The position numbers were made by a program, and so were the translations under genes. Below the pieces are notes generated by a model that did no database searches, was not told where the DNA came from, and was given only the letters and a program-made list of their open reading frames with translations. A stretch of DNA of 64,000 nucleotides from Sphingomonas montana (GTDB taxonomy: Bacteria > Pseudomonadota > Alphaproteobacteria > Sphingomonadales > Sphingomonadaceae), in assembly GCF_001956315.1 (NCBI RefSeq), contig NZ_MOLY01000041.1, forward strand, positions 124,001 through 188,000, written 5' to 3'. Each line of letters begins with the position of its first letter. Position 1 is the stretch's first letter. Positions 16,639 to 23,431 of the stretch are shown piece after piece.

Positions 16639-16716
16639 CCGCTAATCATAGAAGGAGTGAAAATTAGCCGCAACCGCTATTTCTGTAGGATTTTCCTGTT
16701 TTGGCCGGAACGGCTA
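16630..16716. promoter_or_regulatory. Immunity-region operators: three 15-bp palindromes
   Basis: TAGCTGCATCCGCTA (16630-16644), TAGCCGCAACCGCTA (16665-16679) and, inverted, TAGCCGTTCCGGCCA (16702-16716) share the pattern TAGCNGNNNCNGC(T/C)A. Their centres are 35 and 37 bp apart. They fill the gap between the divergent Cro-like and repressor genes, as three-site operators do in lambdoid switches. The third site diverges most. Confidence 0.7.
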
Positions 16717-16736
16717 TATTGGCCTTTGGAGGCGCT

Positions 16737-17393
16737 ATGCTACAAAACCGTGTTCGAGAACTTCGTAAGCTACGAGGCATGACGCTGAAAGCGTTGGCAG
16801 ATAAAATTGGCGATGGCGCCCATTTATCTACGATCCAAAAGATCGAAAAGGGTAGAATGGCGCTTTCGGCTGTCTGGATGCAAAAACTGGCAACCGCCTT
16901 AGAAGTCCCGTTGTCTGAAATTTTCGAGGACACGGGTAATTCCAGGCCTGGTGATCAAAAAATACCCCTCGTGTACTTATCCAAAAGAGCAAAACTGGAA
17001 GATGCGTGGATTGGCGATTTGATAAATGTGAACATTTACGGAGAAGATGTTTACGCAGTCGAAAAGGACATGTTTTTTGGATTTATTAAGACAACCTTGT
17101 TTCGCTCGTTTGTTTGTATTGATGCAAGTTCGAAGCTTTTGTTTGAAGATTGGCCGTATGCATACTACGCAGATGACTCATGGCCATTTCTAGGTGTATA
17201 TAAGTCAGACCCTCCTAGGTTTGAACCATATCCTGGCTGCGAGCATTCTCTTAATCTCTACTTTGGTGTGTCCGACATCAGTGTGATCGGCGAGGTGCGC
17301 TGGGAGGTAAGCACAATGTGGCGGCCGCCCGAGCGAGATTTGCCTGAGGTTCTAAAACGCGAAGTTGACAATTTAGCGGATACGGCTAATTAG
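16737..17393 (+). CDS. Phage repressor-like XRE regulator with a non-peptidase C-terminal domain
   Basis: 218 aa from ATG 16737, with GGAGG upstream; a longer frame to 16701 would run through the third operator. Residues about 5-65 are an XRE HTH (VRELRKLRGMTLKALADKIGDG... STIQKIEKGRMALS). The remaining ~150 residues are aromatic-rich and do not show the S24/LexA Ser-Lys peptidase motifs, so induction by RecA-stimulated self-cleavage is not evident. Base composition is visibly more A/T-rich than its neighbours, suggesting separate acquisition of the immunity gene. It is the likely lysogeny repressor. Confidence 0.78.
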   Translation: MLQNRVRELRKLRGMTLKALADKIGDGAHLSTIQKIEKGRMALSAVWMQKLATALEVPLSEIFEDTGNSRPGDQKIPLVYLSKRAKLEDAWIGDLINVNIYGEDVYAVEKDMFFGFIKTTLFRSFVCIDASSKLLFEDWPYAYYADDSWPFLGVYKSDPPRFEPYPGCEHSLNLYFGVSDISVIGEVRWEVSTMWRPPERDLPEVLKREVDNLADTAN

Positions 17394-17505
17394 CTCTCAT
17401 CACCTGAGCACCCCAGCGGTCGCCAGACGGTGATCGCAGGCTCGTAACGCACGCTCTCTCCGGAGGCCTCTGCCGCACCCCTGCGTCCTCGCAGGGAGAC
17501 GCATC

Positions 17506-19125
17506 ATGGCCACGCAGTTCAAGCACGCCGACTTCACGCATACCGCCGCACCGCGGCCCAATGTCCGTATCGCCTACAGCAACGGCCCCGCGGTTGCGGC
17601 CATCGGCCGTGCGCTGGCGGGCACGCCGAACCGCGACGTCACGCTCGACGAACTGAACACCGACACGACGCTGCGCACGCTGATGGCGCGGCGTAACGCC
17701 GTGATCCAGCAGCTGGACGAAGACGATGCGATCGACAGCCTGAGCGATGTCGAACAGGGCGAACTTTATTCGGTCGTCAGCGAATGCGAACGGCTGGTCC
17801 TGGGTTCCCCGGCCGCCACCCCGGACGACGCGGTCGTGAAGATGATCGCGGCGCTGCAGGTCACGGCCGAGGGTCACGAGCTCGGCGAGACCGAGGCGGT
17901 GCAGGCGATCTTCGAAGCGCGCAAGCATTTCGGCATCGGCTACCTGCAGGACCACCACGGTCTGACGCCGACGGGTCCGACCGGCGCGATCGCCGTTGCG
18001 CCGTGGATCGATGCCGGTCCGCGTCTCAATGCGACGCCGGGCAGTCTTGCCGCTGCCGCTAGTGCGGGGCTGGTCGGCCCGGTGCCACTGCCACCGCTGC
18101 CGTCAGGCATCAGCGACACGATGGCTGACCTCTTCGAGGCGTATTTCGCCGCCTATTTCTCGCACGCTGAGACGGCGGGGGATCAGGTGGTTGCAGCCGC
18201 AGACGACATCCGCATCTTCCCGGCCATGACCGTCCCGGATCTGGGGGCCAAGCTGCTGGTCGCCGTGCATCACGCGCACCCGCAGTCGACCGTCGACGGC
18301 TGGCTGGCCGTCGATCCTGATGACTTCCAGTGCACGCAGGCGGGGGAGGCGATGTTGTCCACGCTGACTGATGCGCTTCGGCTCGCGGACGTGGTGTCGA
18401 CAGCGTCTGCCAGCAACGGCCCCGCAATAAACGATATCGTTTATGCTGGAGGTCCGACCGGGAATCGCACCTCGGCCGATGGGACCATGCGGTCGGAGTG
18501 GGACCGCAACCTCGCGTCATACCGGATCGCGAACCAGGCCTTCACGATCGCGAACGCGCCCTACTCTCAGATGTTGCCTGACGATCCGGGGTACGCTGAA
18601 GCGGAGGCCGTCGTCCTGGTCGCAATGAAGGCCGACACGGAGGCGGAGAACCTTCTGTTCGCCACACCGGCGCCTGATCTCGCGGCAGCCCGTATCAAGC
18701 TCGAGCTCGCACTTGAGGCGAATGTCCAGATCGGTGAAATTTGGTCGCTGCTCGATGACCTGAAGCAATTCGAGCGGGAGGCGATGCCGAACATGTGGAA
18801 TGCGGCTCTCGTCCCCTACGTAGCGGCCAAGACCGCTGAGCGGATCTACGACGAGACCACGTACCTGCCCGCGTTCGCGCGATACGCTGCCGACAAGATC
18901 GATATCCCGGACGACATCGACGCGGAGAGCGACCGGCTTCTGAACCTGCGGTTCGCAACCGAAGAAGCGCTGATGGCAATTGACGCGCCCGACCTCGAGT
19001 CCTTCGCCTTGAAGTTCTTGGTCGCGCATGCCGATGGACGCCAGGCGGACTACTGGGATGCACGGCTGGCAGAGGAAGCCTTGCGCTTCGTCCCGCATTT
19101 CCCGAGGGAGGCGGTGCGCGCATGA
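17506..19125 (+). CDS. Large phage early-operon protein with four internal helical repeats, function unknown
   Basis: 539 aa, AGGGAGA ribosome site upstream. No domain is recognised, but four segments share a pattern E-x-x-[LI]...[AP]-x-[TD]-x-[DL]-[DLE]...K-[LMF]: ERLVLGSPAATPDDAVVKM, DIRIFPAMTVPDLGAKLL, ENLLFATPAPDLAAARIKL and EEALMAIDAPDLESFALKF. It therefore looks like an all-helical repeat protein built by duplication. It is the first large gene of the rightward operon beyond the repressor and is coupled by ATGA to the 90 aa gene. No catalytic motif is seen. Confidence 0.72.
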   Translation: MATQFKHADFTHTAAPRPNVRIAYSNGPAVAAIGRALAGTPNRDVTLDELNTDTTLRTLMARRNAVIQQLDEDDAIDSLSDVEQGELYSVVSECERLVLGSPAATPDDAVVKMIAALQVTAEGHELGETEAVQAIFEARKHFGIGYLQDHHGLTPTGPTGAIAVAPWIDAGPRLNATPGSLAAAASAGLVGPVPLPPLPSGISDTMADLFEAYFAAYFSHAETAGDQVVAAADDIRIFPAMTVPDLGAKLLVAVHHAHPQSTVDGWLAVDPDDFQCTQAGEAMLSTLTDALRLADVVSTASASNGPAINDIVYAGGPTGNRTSADGTMRSEWDRNLASYRIANQAFTIANAPYSQMLPDDPGYAEAEAVVLVAMKADTEAENLLFATPAPDLAAARIKLELALEANVQIGEIWSLLDDLKQFEREAMPNMWNAALVPYVAAKTAERIYDETTYLPAFARYAADKIDIPDDIDAESDRLLNLRFATEEALMAIDAPDLESFALKFLVAHADGRQADYWDARLAEEALRFVPHFPREAVRA

Positions 19126-19394
19126 CCGAGAAGTGCGCAGACTGTCGGTTCTGGCGTGAGGACACGCACGAGATCAGTCCCTTGGACGACCGCTACGGTT
19201 GGTGCCGACGAAACCCGCCCCGGGTCGCTGGGAGCATCGCGAACGCCGTGACAAAGGCTTCCGGGCCGAACGATTGGCTGGGGGCCGGGGCACTGAGCAG
19301 GGCCACTCTGTTCCCTTCGACAAGCTTCTCCGACTGGTGCGGCCAGTTCGAACTGCCGCCGCATCGCAATCCCGCCAATTTGCCCATCTGCTGA
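19122..19394 (+). CDS. Small four-Cys phage protein, probable zinc-binding
   Basis: 90 aa. Cysteines fall as CxxC near the N-terminus (CADCRFW), then WCRRNPP and a C-terminal DWCGQF. The CxxCRFW / CRxxPP / WCGxF arrangement recurs in small phage-associated proteins as I recall them, but no function is assigned. Start overlaps the preceding stop as ATGA. Likely a small structural zinc domain. Confidence 0.72.
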   Translation: MTEKCADCRFWREDTHEISPLDDRYGWCRRNPPRVAGSIANAVTKASGPNDWLGAGALSRATLFPSTSFSDWCGQFELPPHRNPANLPIC

Positions 19395-19405
19395 AGGAGC
19401 CGACC

Positions 19406-19903
19406 ATGTTTGTCTGGAACAGCCGTTTCACCACCCGGTATCCGATTAGCCGCATCGAAGAAATTCAAGACGACTGTGGGCCGGAAGGTGATCGTGAGGG
19501 CTACTCGAAAATCTTCCTGCAAGGTGATGAGGATGCCATCGTTCGAACTTCGGAGATTGACGCGATCAGTGGCGGAGTTGTCAGCACCATCGTGGCTCCG
19601 GCTGGTTACAGCCTTCTCCACGCCTGCCTGAACGATCAGGGGAGGGGCTACATCTCACGCTCCGTTCCCGTCATCGGCTTCGCTGTCGCGGCAAACGCAG
19701 AGACGCGGCCGTTGACCGCCCGTGGTGTTCACGATGGCATGTTTCGACCTATGCCAATTGAGTATCCTGACGGCTCGATATGGGATGAGGCGAGCGACTG
19801 CGGCTATGACGATCGGTCACTCTTCCTTTCCGCGTGGGCTGTGGAACACGCAGCCAAGTTGGAAAATGATCGCGAACACGCCGTCCGGGCGGTTCCATCA
19901 TGA
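19406..19903 (+). CDS. Phage early protein of unknown function
   Basis: 165 aa from ATG 19406, preceded by GAAGGAG; an upstream extension would overlap the four-Cys gene. The sequence is soluble and mixed alpha/beta (RYPISRIEEIQDDCGPEGD... ISGGVVSTIVAPAGYSLL). No family is recognised. It ends in an ATGA overlap with the next gene. Confidence 0.65.
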   Translation: MFVWNSRFTTRYPISRIEEIQDDCGPEGDREGYSKIFLQGDEDAIVRTSEIDAISGGVVSTIVAPAGYSLLHACLNDQGRGYISRSVPVIGFAVAANAETRPLTARGVHDGMFRPMPIEYPDGSIWDEASDCGYDDRSLFLSAWAVEHAAKLENDREHAVRAVPS

Positions 19904-20409
19904 TCGCCGGCATCCCCACTCAGGACGCAATCGCCGACACATGGGCCGAGTACAGCGCCGTGACGCAGACGCTGGTTGCCATGGAGCGGGAGGCGGCACA
20001 GTCCGCTGAGCGGGTCGTGGTGGCGCTTAAGGCGCACCGCCTTCAGCGGGCATTCGCTTTAATGTCAGAACTAGCCGAGATCGCGGTACAGCTGGAACCG
20101 CCGCTGTCGCTGGTCGCTGGCGCGGGCGACCATAGCGCGATGGTTCACCAATCCCGTCGTCAATCCGATGGCGGTCCTGATTTACACGAGTTCTCCGGCA
20201 TCCAGGCGGTCGATCGTCGAATGGAAAATGGTGTAGACGAGCTTCCAAATAAGACTGTCAGCATAGTCAGCGATCATCGTGAAACTCTCCCAAGCAGCCA
20301 AGCCGTTTTCGGCGTTGGCAGACACGAAGCATCACATACGATGCCCAAGATTCGTAACCGTCATTTAACTGTAATAGATCCCAGAACGGGACAGGGTGGG
20401 GCGTTATGA
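19900..20409 (+). CDS. Phage early protein of unknown function
   Basis: 169 aa. The N-terminal ~70 residues are helical (TWAEYSAVTQTLVAMEREAAQSAERVVVALKAHRLQ) and resemble a coiled coil. The C-terminal half (from about residue 80) has a less protein-like composition, so a frameshift or a recent extension is possible. It is coupled on both sides by 4-bp overlaps in the rightward operon. Confidence 0.55.
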   Translation: MIAGIPTQDAIADTWAEYSAVTQTLVAMEREAAQSAERVVVALKAHRLQRAFALMSELAEIAVQLEPPLSLVAGAGDHSAMVHQSRRQSDGGPDLHEFSGIQAVDRRMENGVDELPNKTVSIVSDHRETLPSSQAVFGVGRHEASHTMPKIRNRHLTVIDPRTGQGGAL

Positions 20410-20774
20410 CCATGTCTGATCGACAGGCGGCAGGTCTGACCTGCGGCCACGGCCGGGCCACCGGATCAACCTTTTTCAAACGATGGATGCCGTACCTGTT
20501 CCAGCGCCTCGAGCATCCGAAGCACAAGCACGCGTTCCTACCGTTGAACCGGGACTATGTGCCGCTGGGAATGACCCGGGGCAAATGGATCGATTACGAC
20601 GAGGCATTATCGACGCACGGCGTCTTCTTCGCACGCGATCCGACCGCGCTGGACGTCTGGTGGAACACGCGGGACGAGAAGCTGTGGCTCTACGACGACA
20701 GCGTCGCCAGCCGCCTGACCTATTTCGCGCGGCTCGAGAAACTGATGCTGCGACAGGTGGAGGTAATCGGATGA
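20406..20774 (+). CDS. Phage early protein of unknown function
   Basis: 122 aa, coupled by ATGA to both neighbours. Tryptophan and tyrosine rich (FFKRWMPYLFQRLEHPKHKHAFLPLNRDYVPLG... DVWWNTRDEKLWLYDD). The conserved-looking LNRDYxPLG stretch hints at a defined fold. No family is recognised. Confidence 0.68.
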   Translation: MTMSDRQAAGLTCGHGRATGSTFFKRWMPYLFQRLEHPKHKHAFLPLNRDYVPLGMTRGKWIDYDEALSTHGVFFARDPTALDVWWNTRDEKLWLYDDSVASRLTYFARLEKLMLRQVEVIG

Positions 20775-20953
20775 CCCGCGAGCATGACAACATCGTTCGA
20801 CTGCCGGAGGTCCGACGTCGGACCGGCCTGCACCGGGCAACCATCTATCGGAAGGTGGCTGCAGGGACGTTCCCCCAACAATTCCAATTGAGCCAGAATT
20901 GCGTTGGCTGGTACGAGTCGGACGTCAACGCGTGGGTCGCCGATCCCCGCTGA
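20771..20953 (+). CDS. AlpA-family phage regulator/excisionase-like
   Basis: 60 aa from ATG 20771 (ATGA overlap with the previous gene). The AlpA/MerR-like winged HTH is clear: RLPEVRRRTGLHRATIYRKV, FPQQFQL and a C-terminal GWYESDVNAWVADP. AlpA proteins regulate or promote prophage excision, commonly through the integrase gene. It is the last gene of the rightward operon. Confidence 0.9.
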   Translation: MTREHDNIVRLPEVRRRTGLHRATIYRKVAAGTFPQQFQLSQNCVGWYESDVNAWVADPR

Positions 20954-21120
20954 TCGGGGGGTGGCTCATGGGGGGGGACACCAGGCGGTCGCAGGGCTCG
21001 ACGGGAGATGGTCGCAGCCCGGTGTACCGCACAAAGGCTCTGGGTTCGTCGGCGTAGCTATCCAGGTGCGTCTGGCTGAACGCGCGCTAACACACGATTG
21101 CGAACACTCATCTGTATGTT

Positions 21121-21151
21121 ACCAGTCTTGCCGGGTCCGGCGCAGACTGGT
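21121..21151. promoter_or_regulatory. Inverted repeat upstream of the CAP-protein gene
   Basis: ACCAGTCT (21121-21128) pairs perfectly with AGACTGGT (21144-21151) around a G/C-rich centre containing CCGG twice. No T-run follows, so it is more likely an operator than a terminator, although it could end the AlpA operon. The CAP gene starts 18 bp downstream. Confidence 0.45.
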
Positions 21152-21168
21152 GATAAATTGGGGGTGTC

Positions 21169-21693
21169 ATGAGTTTCCCTGTGAAGAGGGTGTGGCTCGC
21201 AACGTCGGTTGTTCTCGCATGGCCGATGCTGACTGGTGCAGCGGGATCGCAGTCGGACTTCGAGGTGCGCATACTCGCGGCGCACAATCAGGAGCGCGCC
21301 GGCCTTCGGCTTCTTCCGTTGCGGTGGAGTGCGAACCTTGCCGCCGGGGCACGGACTTGGTCTGACGCCTTAGGAGAAACGGGGCAGTTCACACATTCGC
21401 CGGACCGATCCGGCGAGGAATTGTTGGGCGAGAACATCTGGTGCGGCGATCCGAGCATTTTCACCCCGGAATCGGTCGTAAAGCTCTGGGTGTCGGAACG
21501 GCAGCACTTTCGAGGGGGTGTGTTCTCCGCGAGCAGTCGCACGGGCGACGGTGCCGATGTCGCGCACTACACGCAGATAATCTGGCGCGCGACGGGCGAG
21601 ATCGGTTGTGCTTTGAGCCGAAGTGCTACGGAAGAGATCGTAGTTTGTCGGTATCGGAAACCGGGAAATGTCAGCGGGCAGCAAGTATACTGA
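21169..21693 (+). CDS. Secreted CAP/SCP-family protein carried by the prophage
   Basis: 174 aa. The N-terminus is a signal peptide (basic KR, hydrophobic core, cut near AAG at about residue 25). The CAP fold follows: AHNQERAGLRLLPLRW, HSPDRSGEELLGENIW with the His/Glu site residues, and the CAP signature HYTQIIWRATGEIGCA. CAP proteins bind lipids or metals and in bacteria are often envelope or secreted proteins of unclear role. Strong start at 21169. It stands alone between the AlpA operon and the A/T-rich cargo patch, so it looks like lysogenic cargo. Confidence 0.88.
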   Translation: MSFPVKRVWLATSVVLAWPMLTGAAGSQSDFEVRILAAHNQERAGLRLLPLRWSANLAAGARTWSDALGETGQFTHSPDRSGEELLGENIWCGDPSIFTPESVVKLWVSERQHFRGGVFSASSRTGDGADVAHYTQIIWRATGEIGCALSRSATEEIVVCRYRKPGNVSGQQVY

Positions 21694-21836
21694 GGCGCGG
21701 CTCTTTACCTTTCCAATACAGGCCCGTCACGCGGCGGAATTTGCAAACTGCACTCGCCATGCCCACGTCTGCGACGAGTTCCAGTGAGGTCGCAGCCAAC
21801 TAGCGGCAATTATGTAATTTAGTTAGCGGATTCGCC

Positions 21837-22022
21837 ATGCTGCATGATTCGAGAGAAGCCGGCGCTGAAATTGAAATCACTTCTGAGATGAAGGATGCGG
21901 GCGCGAGGGAACTCTCGATGGCTGACTTTGACTCGGATTTTTTGGATGGGGGCCGACAGCTGTCGGAAGATGTTTTTCGAGCAATGATGTTAGCTCGAGT
22001 TCAGCACTCATTGGGCCGATAG
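21837..22022 (+). CDS. Small acidic protein, overlaps the HEPN-like gene antisense
   Basis: 61 aa. The segment ITSEMKDAGARELS... DGGRQLSEDVFRAMMLAR resembles a common small family in alphaproteobacteria of the pattern ITxEMxxAGxxxL...VxRxYxAM. That resemblance is the main evidence that it is real. Its last 146 bp lie opposite the 3' end of the minus-strand gene at 21877-22497. Function unknown. Confidence 0.55.
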   Translation: MLHDSREAGAEIEITSEMKDAGARELSMADFDSDFLDGGRQLSEDVFRAMMLARVQHSLGR

Positions 22023-22497
22023 CGCCTTCGGCAAAGTCCGTCATTGATGGGAGGGTTTCCATCTTGACGGTCGATATCGCAAACGTAGCCTTTCCGACCT
22101 TTTTGCCGACTAACCTTACGCTTTTGAAAGCGAGTAAACCGTTCTCGTCCTTCCCTAACGGCACCCCGTGGCAAAGGATATTTCGCACATCGAACGTGGC
22201 TTTCCACCATTCATGTGCAAAAATGGCTTTGTACTTTTTAAGGCTGTCAGCACCCGCCAATTCGGCGAATGTTTCAAGCAGTTTCACCTTCCCGGATATG
22301 GGCATCGTTCCTAAGATAATATCAAGGGCACCTGGCGTGATCGATGCCAGTTTTGACAACCATAAGTTAACCCTGATTTCGAGTTGGGCGCAGGTAGCTA
22401 CAAGGCGGCCAATGGCTGCATAATCCTCTTGGCTAAGAGCGTACGGTGTCAACGCCGCGCCCTTACTGGAATAAGGCGAAGACATGGTAGAAACCAA
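21877..22497 (-). CDS. HEPN-like protein of unknown function
   Basis: 206 aa from ATG 22497 (ATG 22485 is an equal alternative). A helical bundle (YAAIGRLVATCAQLEIRVNLWLSKLA) is followed by FDVRNILCHGV, an R-x4-H-type motif of HEPN RNases and relatives. Many HEPN proteins act in toxin-antitoxin or anti-phage defence, but similar NxxxHG proteins exist without known RNase activity. The last ~35 residues are Pro/Ser/Gln-rich and lie opposite another small gene, so the true C-terminus may be degraded. More A/T-rich than its surroundings, indicating transfer. Confidence 0.65.
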   Translation of the reverse strand: MVSTMSSPYSSKGAALTPYALSQEDYAAIGRLVATCAQLEIRVNLWLSKLASITPGALDIILGTMPISGKVKLLETFAELAGADSLKKYKAIFAHEWWKATFDVRNILCHGVPLGKDENGLLAFKSVRLVGKKVGKATFAISTVKMETLPSMTDFAEGAIGPMSAELELTSLLEKHLPTAVGPHPKNPSQSQPSRVPSRPHPSSQK

Positions 22498-22633
22498 TCA
22501 AGGTCAGAATGACACCTACTCCGACGCGGAGACAGTGGCCCGTCGAGAGGCGGCGCTGCGGAACATTCTCGCCACTCCCCACAAACCGCACGATCCTATC
22601 GACAAGCGCAAGAGAGTCGAGTCCCAAGAATAG
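22484..22633 (+). CDS. Small protein divergent from the HEPN-like gene
   Basis: 49 aa. The C-terminal ARREAALRNILATPHKPHDP motif matches a small family in alphaproteobacteria with a TPHKPH signature, as I recall it. AAGGCGA lies upstream. Its start codon overlaps the alternative start of the minus-strand HEPN-like gene within the palindrome CATG (22483-22486), so the two genes diverge from the same point. A partner or antitoxin role is possible but unsupported. Confidence 0.6.
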   Translation: MVETNQGQNDTYSDAETVARREAALRNILATPHKPHDPIDKRKRVESQE

Positions 22634-22680
22634 CTATTGGCGCTTGCGTGGCTGCCCGACCACCCGGGGAATGCGCCGTT

Positions 22681-23052
22681 TTAGGCGGCAACGTTACCAA
22701 TCCGTCGATAGGTCAAACGACGGCCTTCGCCGCCTTTGAGGATCATGGCAGCACGTTCCGTGTCATTCAGATAGCGCGTGTTGTAGCGCATATCGAAATC
22801 GGCGCAGTAACCGCCCAAATGAGCCTCACTTATGTAAAGATTGGCGCCGATTGCGCCGCGCTTGAAGATCGAAAAGCAGCTTTCGACCGTGTTCGCGTGA
22901 AGCGTTTTGTGCGCGATGTAATCTCCTGCGCCACGGTTCACCGTAGTGTATGCACCGAACTCGCGTCCTATGCGATTGTAGACCGGACTTCCGTCCATTA
23001 TCAGGTTTGAAGCGTCGGCGATGTTCGTTGCGATATCGGTGGTTCGGCTCGC
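22681..23052 (-). pseudogene. IS1595-type (ISXO2-like) transposase, C-terminal fragment
   Basis: Open from 23052 to a TAA at 22681, 123 codons, with no start until Met at 22998. The peptide carries the C-terminal DDE part of ISXO2-like transposases: MDGSPVYNRIGREFG, HANTVESCFSIFKRG and FDMRYNTR. Full-length members are about 220-330 aa, so the N-terminal half is missing, cut at the in-frame TAG (23055-23053). No flanking inverted repeats were identified. It is a dead remnant. Confidence 0.8.
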
Positions 23053-23088
23053 CTAGACTAATAACTCAATTATACAATTACCTTAGTT

Positions 23089-23193
23089 TTGCTGACATCA
23101 GAAGCAATTCGTAACGCGCAGGAGCTGCTTCGTCTGTTCGAAAGCAAGCTAACGAATGGGTTGTCAGTAAGCGCTAGGGCACGGACCATGTAA
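23089..23193 (+). other. Short open stretch, possible gene remnant
   Basis: From TTG 23089 to TAA 23193 the peptide includes SEAIRNAQELLRLFESKL, which looks protein-like and helical. It follows the transposase fragment and overlaps the 3' end of the next minus-strand gene by 20 bp. It could be the tail of a gene broken by the insertion element. Weakly supported. Confidence 0.25.
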
Positions 23194-23431
23194 CGTGAGC
23201 GTAAATGGCTTCACTTTTATTTTCAAACTCCACATCAGCTTCGAACCCCGAAGTCGTTTGTCGTACCGCGATGACGCGACGCGCGCCTTTCTGAGGCCGG
23301 CAAAGGGGGCTATTTTTTTGCAAGTCAGCGAGGTGCCTATCCAGCTTTACAAGCCCGGCTGACTTGCCTCGCCCGATTGAGAACCGGAGTTTCGCAGGGT
23401 CAGACTCAATCTTGCGCTTGATCCTCGGCAT
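23174..23431 (-). CDS. Small protein downstream of the integrase
   Basis: 85 aa from ATG 23431, overlapping the integrase stop as TGATG; a longer reading would run inside the integrase gene. Basic N-terminus (MPRIKRKIESDPAK), then a beta-rich C-terminus (IAVRQTTSGFEADVEFENKSEAIYAHVTW). Translation is likely coupled to the integrase, so it could be a recombination accessory. No family recognised. Confidence 0.6.
   Translation of the reverse strand: MPRIKRKIESDPAKLRFSIGRGKSAGLVKLDRHLADLQKNSPLCRPQKGARRVIAVRQTTSGFEADVEFENKSEAIYAHVTWSVP

Noticed and set aside
20904-21365. Open frame after the AlpA gene
   Set aside because: No ribosome site, overlaps the CAP gene and its composition is not protein-like.
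22681-23052. A functional insertion sequence
   Set aside because: Only the C-terminal half of the transposase is present and no inverted repeats or target duplication were found.
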